A DNA stretch of 38,368 nt from Porphyromonadaceae bacterium UBA2751 (lineage in GTDB: Bacteria > Bacteroidota > Bacteroidia > Bacteroidales > Muribaculaceae): NCBI GenBank assembly GCA_002353285.1, contig DEJJ01000022.1, positions 139,179-177,546 of the forward strand, in the 5' to 3' direction. Below are positions 1 through 7,975 of this stretch, piece after piece. The notes beneath the pieces are model-generated. The model was not told the origin of the DNA. It saw only the letters and a program-made list of their open reading frames with translations, and did no database searches. The number at the start of each line of letters is the position of its first letter. Positions within the stretch are counted from its first letter, which is position 1. Position numbers and translations under genes: made by a program.

Positions 1-336
1 AACTTTGCAGAATGAAACGACTTGATGTTTTCCAAAATTCACATTTTTCTTTTTACTGAAAAGAATAAATCTATGTACCCTCCCCTTCTCATTCCACTTC
101 TCTCTAAACAGAAAAATCTACAAATGAAGTCACTGGGGACACATCATAACTTTTGGTGTTTCTTCTTTCGTGAGTCGATGAACATACCACTGCACAACAA
201 CCACGAACTATGTACACAGATGAAAGAATAACACCGATTTGAATAGGAGCATTCTGCAAACCCCTATTCCCGAAACGAGGACAGAGAAACAGCATCATAG
301 TTGATGACTACATCAATGAATGGCTCATCCAACTGA
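1..336. other. Region without a supported gene
   Basis: No intact gene is supported here. A plus-strand open frame without a start codon runs from about 243 to 392 and would encode about 49 residues, including the string IIVDDYINEWLIQL. It overlaps the broken end of the minus-strand peptidase fragment and could be the remnant of another gene. The first ten bases resemble the downstream half of a TAnnTTTG promoter, but the upstream part lies outside the window. A 69-residue frame from 22 to 231 has a composition unlike a real protein and is not called. Confidence 0.4.
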
Positions 337-738
337 CTAATGGCAAAAAGTTATCTGTCTATAAAGACGACGTCCACATTCATGAGCCATAAGGCACATT
401 AATTTCCTGTCATCAAGTTTTTCTATCGAAGAACTTGAAATGCAGACAAAGGGCGAAGTCTCACCGTATGTATAGGCATTCATAACAGGATCATTGTAAA
501 TATACACGTCTGGCATAGGCAAACCTATTCTTTGGCAAGTTGCTTTCATAAGATGAAAGACTCTGGGAACACTTTGTGAACTGGCTTTTACCATCGTTGC
601 AAGGTTCTTACCGCGATATAGACGTTCATATCCAATTTCCATAATAGATCGGCAAAGAGAATCTATATAAGGTATTTCGCGAAGCATCTGGAGGGCTTTT
701 CTGTCCTCCGGATGCATTATATCAACGGCTCTCATCAT
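337..738 (-). pseudogene. Truncated M48-family zinc metallopeptidase (3' end lost)
   Basis: The reading frame matches the N-terminal half of M48 (Ste24/HtpX-like) peptidases. It has a helical lead, a PxPDVYIYNDPVMNAYTYG-type strand segment, then FVCISSSSIEKLDD and LMAHECG. The family zinc motif is HExxH, and here the frame reads HECGRR and stops 10 codons later. The second zinc histidine, the third zinc ligand and the whole C-terminal half are therefore missing, and I found no continuation in the other frames downstream. I chose ATG 738 (a second ATG is at 735) because AGGTG lies just upstream; a longer version would need GTG and would overlap the preceding gene. It starts 7 bases after the YaaW-family gene and was probably cotranscribed with it. 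As it stands it should be catalytically dead, unless the assembly has an error here. Confidence 0.7.
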
Positions 739-745
739 AGAACAC

Positions 746-1483
746 CTATTTAGAGTTAGAAATTGAAAGGTACTTAGCACGCATATAGGCTATCTGAATT
801 ACAGCGGGGATGGTAACTCGGTAAGCTGGCCCCATAAGATCCCATACAGTCCATCCTGTTAAGAGCAGCCATCCAATTGGGTCCAAAAAGACACTAATAC
901 ATCGAGAGAAAATTCCCATTCCGGCCATGGCGATACCTCTGCCAATGAGGAGTTCTATAGTCATCCTCATCACTGTCTGGATGACAATCACGAAGAGTCG
1001 GCGGTTAATCACACGCAAGGCCATTAAAGCGGCAATAAGACCTTGTTTAGTGTATTCAAAGCCTTGCATCTTGCACTCATCCATGATAGGCCGTATGTCC
1101 TCCTCACTCAGCTTATTGATAGCACTGGCCGATACCGAAATCAAGAGCTTATGCTCCATATCTTCAACAGAATCGTTTCTGTCAAGGTCTTTGACATGCA
1201 TACGTTTGCATACATCTCTTAAGATCCTCTCGTACGAGGGGCCTTGACCATCACGCATATAGTTCAGGATAGAGTTGCCACCAAACTTCTGAAGTTCACA
1301 GGCAAGTTCTTGCCACATTCCCTTCATATTGTTGGGATAACACTTAAGGTAGCTATCGCTATTAGAAAGACTTTCACAATAGCGAATCTTTCCCCGATTA
1401 TCGTATAAGAGAATATCACAAAGAGCACGAAGATCGTCATTCTCACAATGCTGCAGAAATTGCAAATCCATATCAACGTTCAT
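746..1483 (-). CDS. YaaW/UPF0174 (DUF3944) family protein
   Basis: This 245-residue protein matches the E. coli YaaW family along its length as I remember it. The N-terminus has the DxDLxFLQHC segment. The middle has WQELACELQKFGGNSI, followed by YERILRDVCKRM. The C-terminus ends in AYRVTIPAVIQIAYMR. Residues about 165-215 are hydrophobic and glycine-containing, suggesting membrane association. The molecular function of the family is not established; an old database label as a ubiquinol-cytochrome c chaperone is unreliable. It lies between a 55-residue membrane protein and a broken M48 peptidase on the same strand, probably one operon. The ATG at 1483 is used because the family N-terminal motif begins within a few residues of it. 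Confidence 0.85.
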   Translation of the reverse strand: MNVDMDLQFLQHCENDDLRALCDILLYDNRGKIRYCESLSNSDSYLKCYPNNMKGMWQELACELQKFGGNSILNYMRDGQGPSYERILRDVCKRMHVKDLDRNDSVEDMEHKLLISVSASAINKLSEEDIRPIMDECKMQGFEYTKQGLIAALMALRVINRRLFVIVIQTVMRMTIELLIGRGIAMAGMGIFSRCISVFLDPIGWLLLTGWTVWDLMGPAYRVTIPAVIQIAYMRAKYLSISNSK

Positions 1484-1533
1484 AAAAATGCAATTAAGTT
1501 AAACAAAACAATAGAAATAATCACACGCGGTAT

Positions 1534-1551
1534 GTTCGTAACTATACGAAC
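1534..1551. repeat. Short inverted repeat over the 3' end of the 55-aa gene
   Basis: Arms GTTCGTA and TACGAAC are perfect complements separated by 4 bases. The hairpin contains the stop codon region of the small gene at 1542. No run of T follows it on the minus strand, so it is not a clear terminator; it may be an RNA-processing structure or chance. Confidence 0.4.
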
Positions 1552-1709
1552 ACCCTTTTTGTAAGAGCATACACAGCAATAGCAACTACTACGCCGACAA
1601 TTACCGGACTGACCTGTGGAACTGGACACGGATCCACTAATATTACCGGTTTATATGCACACTTGGCAAAAATACTGCCTAAACGACTCCCTGTAGAACA
1701 ATTAACCAT
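1542..1709 (-). CDS. Small single-span membrane protein (55 aa)
   Basis: An ATG at 1709 opens a 55-codon frame ending in TAG. Residues 35-48 (PVIVGVVVAIAVYA) form one hydrophobic segment, followed by the positive residues TKR, which predicts a C-terminal anchor with a cytoplasmic tail. The N-terminal half contains three cysteines and a proline-rich DPCPVPQVSP stretch. It lies 58 bases upstream of the YaaW-family gene on the same strand, and a good TAnnTTTG promoter lies about 160 bases upstream of its start. I do not recognise a family. No strong ribosome-binding site is visible. The clean transmembrane segment and operon position argue for a real gene, but the short length keeps this uncertain. 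Confidence 0.5.
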   Translation of the reverse strand: MVNCSTGSRLGSIFAKCAYKPVILVDPCPVPQVSPVIVGVVVAIAVYALTKRVFV

Positions 1710-1867
1710 ATGAAAAAGTTAAATGTTACGTTTTCGACCTCTATAGCTTCGCAATGTTTTTATGCTATCATTGCGTGATGATGGTTTTGGTCATTACCGA
1801 TCATCATTTTCTATTTTTTGATTTTGAGAGTTTTGGCTTTTTGCCGTATTTGTTTTGTTTACAGGTG

Positions 1868-1875
1868 CAAAGATA
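1868..1875 (-). promoter_or_regulatory. Bacteroidetes-type promoter (-7 TATCTTTG)
   Basis: Read on the minus strand the element is TATCTTTG followed by CACC, matching the Bacteroidetes TAnnTTTG consensus. The upstream -33 TTTG is imperfect. It would drive the 55-aa gene, the YaaW-family gene and the peptidase remnant. An imperfect hairpin at 1776-1806 lies in the leader. Confidence 0.55.
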
Positions 1876-1947
1876 AAGTGTTCTTATTGAATAAACTACT
1901 TTTTAAGCTATTATTTAGGTTCTATTATGAAGAACCATTTTGGAGAT

Positions 1948-1977
1948 TATAGTTCCCCGGAAGCCCGAGGAACTATA
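1948..1977 (-). terminator. Hairpin terminator after the 375-aa gene
   Basis: On the minus strand TATAGTTCCTCGG pairs with CCGGGGAACTATA around a GCTT loop, giving a 13-bp stem with one G-T pair. It begins 7 bases after the stop codon at 1984. No long U-tract follows, but the position fits transcript termination. Confidence 0.6.
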
Positions 1978-1983
1978 TTGTTA

Positions 1984-3111
1984 TCATTTGAACCACGAGA
2001 AAACTTTCCTAACACCAAGAGATGCACCTATACCACCTCCGATTCCCCCAATGATACCACCAATAGCAGTGCCGATACCTGGACATATTACAGAACCCAA
2101 AGCAGCACCAGCGCTTGCGCCTGCCCATCCTCCACCAACACCTGCGGCATTGGATGTCGTATTCTTGGCAAACTCCTGACCAGAGATCTTTCCCCTGCAG
2201 AGTTTTACCGCATCAGGTATAGTTGTACCTACAAAGACCACGCTGCTGACAACTGCATTGGTGCGTAATGCTTTGGTGACGACATTTGCTGCAGCTGTAC
2301 CTGCCACCTGCTTCCCTGCAATAACAGAAGCAGTCTTGGTAACCATTTGCTTGCCAACTTCCGTATTCATGGCAGCGCGGACAATGGGTTTCACAGCCTT
2401 TGTTGCTGCAGCAGCAAAATTACGCCCTACTTGTGTGCGAAGGAGCTGTTGTGCGGCAACACCTGAAATCATAGTCACACCACCTGATTTGGCCGCTTGA
2501 ATCGATGCCACTTTCAACGCTTCGGTATGTGACATACCTTTAGCCTTGGCTATACAATATGTGGCAGAGAATGAAAGGCCGCAAGCAAAAGCACAAGCTA
2601 CGGCCTGTGTCTGGATATCAAACTTAATGGAGTCGAGATTGCCAGCTTTGGCAATTCGGACAGCTTCGTCATAGGTGTAATGACCTTTTATGATCATCTG
2701 CTCTGCCATTTTCGGATCAGTAACACCAGAAACCTTCCCTTGAACAATACGCTCACGCATAATACATATTGCCTCTTCATACTGATCCTTGGGAACTTCC
2801 AGTTTCATACCAGAATAACGAAACTGCCCATTCTCAAATGCAGCATCAACAGACTTTGTAGCGTTTGCACAATACTTGGTCTGAATTTCCACACCATTGA
2901 CAATGCGATCTGCACCATTCTTGGAATTGTCCATACCGACCTTGTCCACACGCTTGCCATGCATCTTGTCCCATAATGCATTAGCATCTTCTGCAGCAAA
3001 GCCATGTCCTTGCTTACTGTGATACTTGGTCCACTGCTGCTGATTTGTACACTCGGTAGAAGCTGTTGAAGCTACTCCATTAACAGTCTCTGCATAATTT
3101 CCCTTCTTCAT
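1984..3111 (-). CDS. Uncharacterised protein with conserved N-terminal domain and glycine-zipper membrane tail
   Basis: This 375-residue protein has two parts. The N-terminal 150 residues are soluble and include GHGFAAEDANALWDKMHGK, then DNSKNGADRIVNGVEIQTKY and a FENGQFRY segment. I have an impression of having seen this layout in other bacterial hypothetical proteins, but I cannot name the family. The C-terminal 210 residues are alanine-rich helices ending in a run rich in GxxxG (GVGGGWAGASAGAALG, then GIGTAIGGIIGGIGGGIGAS). Such tails can insert in membranes or form pores. ATG at 3111 is used; a slightly longer version would need TTG. It has its own promoter at 3258-3265 and a hairpin after the stop. 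A membrane-acting effector or toxin is possible but unproven. Confidence 0.75.
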   Translation of the reverse strand: MKKGNYAETVNGVASTASTECTNQQQWTKYHSKQGHGFAAEDANALWDKMHGKRVDKVGMDNSKNGADRIVNGVEIQTKYCANATKSVDAAFENGQFRYSGMKLEVPKDQYEEAICIMRERIVQGKVSGVTDPKMAEQMIIKGHYTYDEAVRIAKAGNLDSIKFDIQTQAVACAFACGLSFSATYCIAKAKGMSHTEALKVASIQAAKSGGVTMISGVAAQQLLRTQVGRNFAAAATKAVKPIVRAAMNTEVGKQMVTKTASVIAGKQVAGTAAANVVTKALRTNAVVSSVVFVGTTIPDAVKLCRGKISGQEFAKNTTSNAAGVGGGWAGASAGAALGSVICPGIGTAIGGIIGGIGGGIGASLGVRKVFSWFK

Positions 3112-3257
3112 AATCAAAAGAAATTAATAAAACAATTCGGGTTCTATAAAACTATGCCCTATATAGCTATAGCCGAAGCGGCTCCCCCTTTGCCAGACTT
3201 CTAATTTTATTTTTCTTTTTTGAGACTGTCAATTAGAATCACGCCTGATTTCTGGTG

Positions 3258-3265
3258 CAAAGATA
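3258..3265 (-). promoter_or_regulatory. Bacteroidetes-type promoter (-7 TATCTTTG)
   Basis: The minus strand reads TTATCTTTGCACC, the same string as upstream of the 55-aa gene and nearly the same as upstream of ppdK. It lies about 150 bases upstream of the ATG at 3111. Confidence 0.55.
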
Positions 3266-3410
3266 ATAGTTTTTTTTTAGATAGATTAGGTTATATGCTA
3301 TTTTAATGGTTCTCATTTATTAGAACCAATTTTGGAAATATGAAGATACATTGTTTTTGTACTAACTGATAATGCCGACAAAATTATAATAATACATAAA
3401 ATATTTGGTG

Positions 3411-3435
3411 TTTTGTTGAAATACATGTTATTTTG
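3411..3435 (+). promoter_or_regulatory. Possible promoter of the P-loop gene
   Basis: TTTTG at 3411-3415 and TATTTTGC near 3429-3436 resemble the -33 TTTG and -7 TAnnTTTG elements, the latter one base short. They lie about 32 bases before the ATG at 3468. Confidence 0.4.
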
Positions 3436-3467
3436 CATTAGTTTAGAACTTAAAGTTATCTATCTTA

Positions 3468-4619
3468 ATGAAAACAATAGTTTGCGGACCTCCCCATTCT
3501 GGGAAAAGCATTTTTATTTCCAACCTAGTTCGACTTATGCCTTCTGAATCTTTTCAGCGTATTACCGCTAATGGTGATGGAGAAGGTACGTGGAGTAATA
3601 ATCCTAACCAAAGCGATGTCATGGCTGTACGCATAAAAGGTTCAAACACTTCAGAAGACTTTGCACAGTGGAGAAAGCAGATACAAACAGCAAAACAAGA
3701 CATTGTGTTAGTAGATATCGGAGGAAGACTTCAAGATGACAAAGGACCACTGTTTGATGCTTGTGACAGTTTTATCGTCGTCAGCAATAGTGAGGACATG
3801 ATAAAAGAATGGATTGCCTTTGGTAAGTCACACAATTGTAAGTGTATAGCAACGGTTTTATCAATTTTGGGAAATGCTAATGATACTATTCTATCTACCA
3901 CCCCATATTTGCAAACTACACTTTCTGGATTGGAACGCGGCCACGACTTGCAGGGATCAAAGGTACTGGGTGCTGTTGCAGAAGCATTAGTAATGAAGTC
4001 TGGCTATAAGGGATTCCAACAAGTACGTGAGCAAGAAGTAATAGACCTATATGACATTGGTCGAAAACTTGGTTGCTACAGATCGTGGCTCACTGCTGAA
4101 GGCATAGAGATCTTTAATATTTGGTACACGCACGGGAAGGCACCGGTTTTATACCAATATTTAAAGGACACATATGCCAGAGGGAAGCGTTATAAGATAT
4201 ATGGGGCCAAATCCATTTGGGTAACTTGCATAGTGGCTTTAGCCTTAGAGGGTAATGACCTATCTTTCTACGATGAGTGGACAGATAGTTACATTAGTCC
4301 TATGAAACTTAATACGTGCAATAATCCTTTCAACGATGACCTCGATGTAAAATTGGAAGAGCAAAATTACACTTCTGCTCTCGTCAGATTTGAAACGGAG
4401 AAAAAACTATCCCAAGCTCACCTCGCGGAATACCAACTTCCGCGTATAGATACGCAGAAGGAACTTTTCGTCTCAGGCAGATTTCCCAACTGGTTCGTAG
4501 CCTCTGTGATGATGAGTTATGATAATGCTGAAAAATATATTCATGTACCAGGCACCGGATACGTGAAAGTGTGCAGTAGCAATGATGACGAATTAGGCAT
4601 TATGGTGCGACCTATGTAG
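3468..4619 (+). CDS. P-loop ATPase resembling the ATPase part of Csx3 fusion proteins
   Basis: The 383-residue protein opens with a Walker A motif, GPPHSGKS, at residues 7-14, followed by ANGDGEGTWSNN. A Walker-B-like segment IVLVDIGGRLQDD, then FIVVSNSEDMIKEW and GLERG, follow. The C-terminus has VSGRFPNWFVASVMM and a GTGYVKV strand. From memory these strings match the ATPase portion of CRISPR-associated proteins in which Csx3 (Crn3, a ring nuclease for cyclic oligoadenylate) is fused to a P-loop domain. No separate N-terminal Csx3 domain is present, since the protein starts directly with the P-loop, and no CRISPR array or cas gene is in the window. The gene is convergent with the receiver gene and their ends overlap by 8 bases. 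The family assignment is from recall and needs a profile search. Confidence 0.65.
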   Translation: MKTIVCGPPHSGKSIFISNLVRLMPSESFQRITANGDGEGTWSNNPNQSDVMAVRIKGSNTSEDFAQWRKQIQTAKQDIVLVDIGGRLQDDKGPLFDACDSFIVVSNSEDMIKEWIAFGKSHNCKCIATVLSILGNANDTILSTTPYLQTTLSGLERGHDLQGSKVLGAVAEALVMKSGYKGFQQVREQEVIDLYDIGRKLGCYRSWLTAEGIEIFNIWYTHGKAPVLYQYLKDTYARGKRYKIYGAKSIWVTCIVALALEGNDLSFYDEWTDSYISPMKLNTCNNPFNDDLDVKLEEQNYTSALVRFETEKKLSQAHLAEYQLPRIDTQKELFVSGRFPNWFVASVMMSYDNAEKYIHVPGTGYVKVCSSNDDELGIMVRPM

Positions 4620-5763
4620 TGTCGCACCGTTCCCATTTGTCATATGAGACATAGTAATCCTTGCGATAGTAGGTGTCTTTAGCACGTCCTTTCACCTTCA
4701 CCTTATCTCCAATGTTTGCATGGGCGTTGTAATTCTTTTGCAACACATACTCCTCACCTTCATGCTTGACCAATAATGCTTGTTTTCCTTCCCTTTCTAC
4801 TTTGTCAATTATTGAGGCAGTGAAGGGGTCGAAATGGAATGGTCTCACGTCCTTGTAGAGATCGTAGTAGCCATTATTAAACCATTTTATTATATCTAAG
4901 CAGATGATAGTCAGAGCTTTGACAATATATACATCTCTTGTATCTTTCAGGTATTCGTCGAAATATAATGAGTGCGCACTATTGTTTATCAATTCAGCGA
5001 AATAATCCAAAGTAGACACTAAAGCCTTTGGCATCATATCATCGCTTTCAATTTTAGGATTAGATGAAGCGTTCTTAAACCAAGTTATCACCTCATTCAA
5101 TTTTTTACTGGGAATTACTTCCTCTTCTCCCAGTTTATCGAAGAGTTTTTCTATTTCTTTTCTTAGTTTAACAGGTTTCTCCCTTAAATCCAGATAGTCC
5201 GTTTTTTCGTCTATCGTCAATAAGAAAACAAAAGTCTCTGCATCAAGGCCAAACCTTTCTACGGCTTTAAAAGCCTTGTCGTATTCCTGCCTTACCTTGA
5301 ACTGAGGAGTGGAAATGCTTTCTGCTTCCGAACAGATCATCTCAACGAGCTTGGATATTTCGCTCTTATGACAGTAGCGACGTCGCCCGTTTTCGTCAGG
5401 TTTGAGGAAATAATCTATTTCTTGCTTGCCGAGACCTGTACTTCGTTCCTCTATGTCTTGCAGAGTGAAGCCGGAACAAAGGAAAAATGGTATTGGGGTG
5501 TATTTGTCTCGTATGTAGGCTATCTTTTGAAAACCACTAGTCGACGTTTCGGCATTAGGATTGGTGCTATCGACCTCAAAGTCTACAATAACAGCATCAA
5601 CCATTCCCCTGTGTTTATCTAAGAACGACTGTAACTGTTCTGCCGTCTTAGCTTTGTATTTGATAAAGCAGTTATTGGACTTGAAGAACTCCTCATTATC
5701 TCTGGCGAGAATGTCTATTTGATCATCTAACCATGCAATGTTAATCTGTTTTATTCTGCTCAT
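4612..5763 (-). CDS. Response-regulator-like protein with receiver domain and novel C-terminus
   Basis: Residues 1-145 form a receiver domain. The acidic pair D13-D14 sits in WLDDQ, the phosphoacceptor would be D61 in VIVDFEVD, the switch residue S97 is in FFLCSGFT, and K121 is in YFLKPDE. The middle (about 150-310) is helical with no recognised DNA-binding domain. The last 70 residues look like a small beta-barrel (QALLVKHEGEEYVLQ, then GDKVKVKGRAKDTYY). I use the ATG at 5763, which overlaps the 3' end of the kinase-like gene by 23 bases; an upstream TTG at 5841 is less likely because it lies deep in that gene. The tight overlap implies a phosphorelay or physical partnership with the ATPase protein. 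The output is unknown and is apparently not transcription. Confidence 0.8.
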   Translation of the reverse strand: MSRIKQINIAWLDDQIDILARDNEEFFKSNNCFIKYKAKTAEQLQSFLDKHRGMVDAVIVDFEVDSTNPNAETSTSGFQKIAYIRDKYTPIPFFLCSGFTLQDIEERSTGLGKQEIDYFLKPDENGRRRYCHKSEISKLVEMICSEAESISTPQFKVRQEYDKAFKAVERFGLDAETFVFLLTIDEKTDYLDLREKPVKLRKEIEKLFDKLGEEEVIPSKKLNEVITWFKNASSNPKIESDDMMPKALVSTLDYFAELINNSAHSLYFDEYLKDTRDVYIVKALTIICLDIIKWFNNGYYDLYKDVRPFHFDPFTASIIDKVEREGKQALLVKHEGEEYVLQKNYNAHANIGDKVKVKGRAKDTYYRKDYYVSYDKWERCDTT

Positions 5764-7975
5764 CTGTGAAATTGTATTTAATATATAAGTGAATTTCCGT
5801 ATTCCATTCTTTAGTAGAGCATACCTGCACTTTACCACCAAGCATCTCTGCGAACCGGTTGGTTTGGTAGCCTCCTATTCCAGTGTGACCAGTTTCCCTA
5901 CCGAATACCCCTCTTGTGACATAGTCTTCTGTTCTCATGTCGATTGGTTTACCGTTGTTGCACACTTTCAGGACTAGAAATCCGTCGTCCTTCAGGCACA
6001 CGTCAAAATGGATGGTGGGCGCACCACATTTGTAGTCACTGACAAAACCGTGTTTTTGTGCATTATCAACGATGGAGCTCAGCATTGTCATTAAAACTGA
6101 GCTATTATAGTTCACTTTCCACGACCGATCCAGTGTGTTGCCGATAGAAAAGTTAATGTTCGGCTTCTCATTGTCCTTGATTAGCATTTCAATAAAATCT
6201 CTGAGAACAATCGGCTCAAGCTTTTTGCTGTCAATATTGTCCACTCCGGCCATGTTGACATAGCCTACGACATTTTTGAATTTCCAGTCGATGACGTCTA
6301 AGTCCTTCTGATATTTCGTGATAGAGGTGCGTAGCATGTCATTTACATAATTCTGCACCACGTCCACGTTCTTTTGCAACTTTCCCATTTTCTCGCAGTC
6401 TAGTTCTTCGCCATCAAGAAATCTGTCCACAATCACTCTCTGACGATGGAGGGCAATTATTACGATAGACACATTCATTCCCAGCTCTGGAAACATATTC
6501 TCATCCAGCTTGTCAGCTGTTGCAAGGACACTGGCATACTCTAGCCCTGTACTTTTGTCCACGCTATGCAAGAACCGTTCCGCAAGGTTCACTATCCGAC
6601 CAAGCAGTTCTAGTATTTCCTCCGTTTTGCACAAACGCGTTCTAAGGTGACCAATGAGATTGTTGCCAGTGTATCGTTGCCCGCCGTGGCGAAAGGTTGA
6701 GAATTCTTTCTTAAGCCGTTTGTTTAACTCTTGCTCTTCTACTGACCATACTATCCAGAATTCGCCTCCTGGTTTACGAAACTCGTTATACACCATCGCA
6801 TTCCATCTCTCATTTTTGTAGGGATAAAGCTGTATGTAGTCAAATTTTTCACCAGCATGAGGCTCACGGTACACCTCGCCTGCATGAAGTCCCATTCTGA
6901 GTGACACGAAGGCCTCTGATTCGATCGCTCCATCAGGTACAAAGATATCTTGGCAACCAATCTCTGTATATGGGAAAAGATAATCCTTCAATAGTCGGCT
7001 ACCTTTTCTTTCTAATTTTTTATATTCAGATTCTGAAGCAATATATTCACTGATTATCTTTTTAGCCTCATTCTGTGAAAATCTATAGGCCATTTCTTCA
7101 CAGTCGTAAAGATAATCATAGCTTTGGCTGGCAATGATATTCTTGGCAACGACAGGGTGAAAATGGATGGTACCTGCTATGCCTGTCATGAGTTCCTTGC
7201 CTAATCTTTCTTTCAAATCGGCATCGGCGTCAGGATACTTGCTATAGAGTGCATGAAGGATGGCAAGACGTTCTTGCATTGTATATTCATCCTTCACCAA
7301 TGAATCCAACTTTATTTTCAGATATTTCTTACTTTGCGAATACTCCCATTCTCGTCTTAATACTATTAGTAGCACAACCAAAGGACACAATTGTTCTTCG
7401 GAAAGCGTTTTCGTTTGTAGCAGTTTCGATCTTAGGTTACTAATTTTCCCATAGAAATGCCAAAAACTGTTCCAACTCCAATAGCCTCTTTGGAGCCTTT
7501 TCTTCATGATGTCCCAGTATTTGGCATCCTCAACGAGAAAGTATTTACATTCTCCTCCGAATATGAACCATTCCTTATAGACACCCATTGACAGCAAAAT
7601 TAAATAAGGTATGGCCTCGTTATTTATATATTGACTCGCTTTCTTCGAAATCAGTGTACTGGCTCCTGAACGACTTAGGATATTCAGCCAAACAAAGTCC
7701 AGAAATGTATTTTCCAATTTATCTATATCGGCGTCATAACTGATTGTGGAATCAGCGATTTCACTTTGAGGAGTGACATAGTCAACAAAGTCTGCGTATG
7801 TTTTACTCTGACGATTTAGCGTCGAGAACAAATCCCTAAAAAAAGATTCTTTACAGCTTCCATCCAAGGATACTTTAGACCTTATTCCTAATGCATTATT
7901 ACACATTTCTACGATGTCCCTGTCTTGGTCGTAGAAGTCTTCTAAGAATTTCCAGGAGTTGTCATAGATGCTCAT
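5741..7975 (-). CDS. Large cytoplasmic histidine-kinase-like ATPase (GHKL)
   Basis: The 744-residue protein has a long N-terminal region (1 to about 430) that is mostly helical and not recognised. A C-terminal HATPase domain spans about residues 600-735. Its N box is IVDNAQKHG (N638), its G1 box is CNNGKPID and its G2 box is GHTGIGG (696-702). No standard H box is present. Candidate phosphoacceptors are H443 in GHLRTRL and H510 in ALHRQR, the latter nearer the usual distance from the ATPase domain. No transmembrane segments are seen, so it should sense something in the cytoplasm. The ATG at 7975 overlaps the stop of the preceding gene as ATGA, indicating translational coupling; a TTG at 8008 is rejected. 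It resembles in plan the kinase of published two-component-like anti-phage systems such as Detocs, but homology is not established. Confidence 0.8.
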   Translation of the reverse strand: MSIYDNSWKFLEDFYDQDRDIVEMCNNALGIRSKVSLDGSCKESFFRDLFSTLNRQSKTYADFVDYVTPQSEIADSTISYDADIDKLENTFLDFVWLNILSRSGASTLISKKASQYINNEAIPYLILLSMGVYKEWFIFGGECKYFLVEDAKYWDIMKKRLQRGYWSWNSFWHFYGKISNLRSKLLQTKTLSEEQLCPLVVLLIVLRREWEYSQSKKYLKIKLDSLVKDEYTMQERLAILHALYSKYPDADADLKERLGKELMTGIAGTIHFHPVVAKNIIASQSYDYLYDCEEMAYRFSQNEAKKIISEYIASESEYKKLERKGSRLLKDYLFPYTEIGCQDIFVPDGAIESEAFVSLRMGLHAGEVYREPHAGEKFDYIQLYPYKNERWNAMVYNEFRKPGGEFWIVWSVEEQELNKRLKKEFSTFRHGGQRYTGNNLIGHLRTRLCKTEEILELLGRIVNLAERFLHSVDKSTGLEYASVLATADKLDENMFPELGMNVSIVIIALHRQRVIVDRFLDGEELDCEKMGKLQKNVDVVQNYVNDMLRTSITKYQKDLDVIDWKFKNVVGYVNMAGVDNIDSKKLEPIVLRDFIEMLIKDNEKPNINFSIGNTLDRSWKVNYNSSVLMTMLSSIVDNAQKHGFVSDYKCGAPTIHFDVCLKDDGFLVLKVCNNGKPIDMRTEDYVTRGVFGRETGHTGIGGYQTNRFAEMLGGKVQVCSTKEWNTEIHLYIKYNFTDEQNKTD

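Larger units (their letters stand above)
3118..3467. other. Divergent intergenic region
   Basis: This AT-rich stretch separates the minus-strand 375-aa gene from the plus-strand P-loop gene. It contains the two promoter elements listed separately (3258-3265 on minus, 3411-3435 on plus). No additional gene or repeat array is seen. Confidence 0.6.

Noticed and set aside
22..231. A 69-codon plus-strand frame at the window edge
   Set aside because: Its composition is unlike a real protein and it has no recognisable motif or clear ribosome-binding site.
5764..5841. Longer receiver protein starting at a TTG at 5841
   Set aside because: The extra 26 residues lie inside the kinase-like gene and precede the conserved receiver start; the ATG at 5763 fits better.
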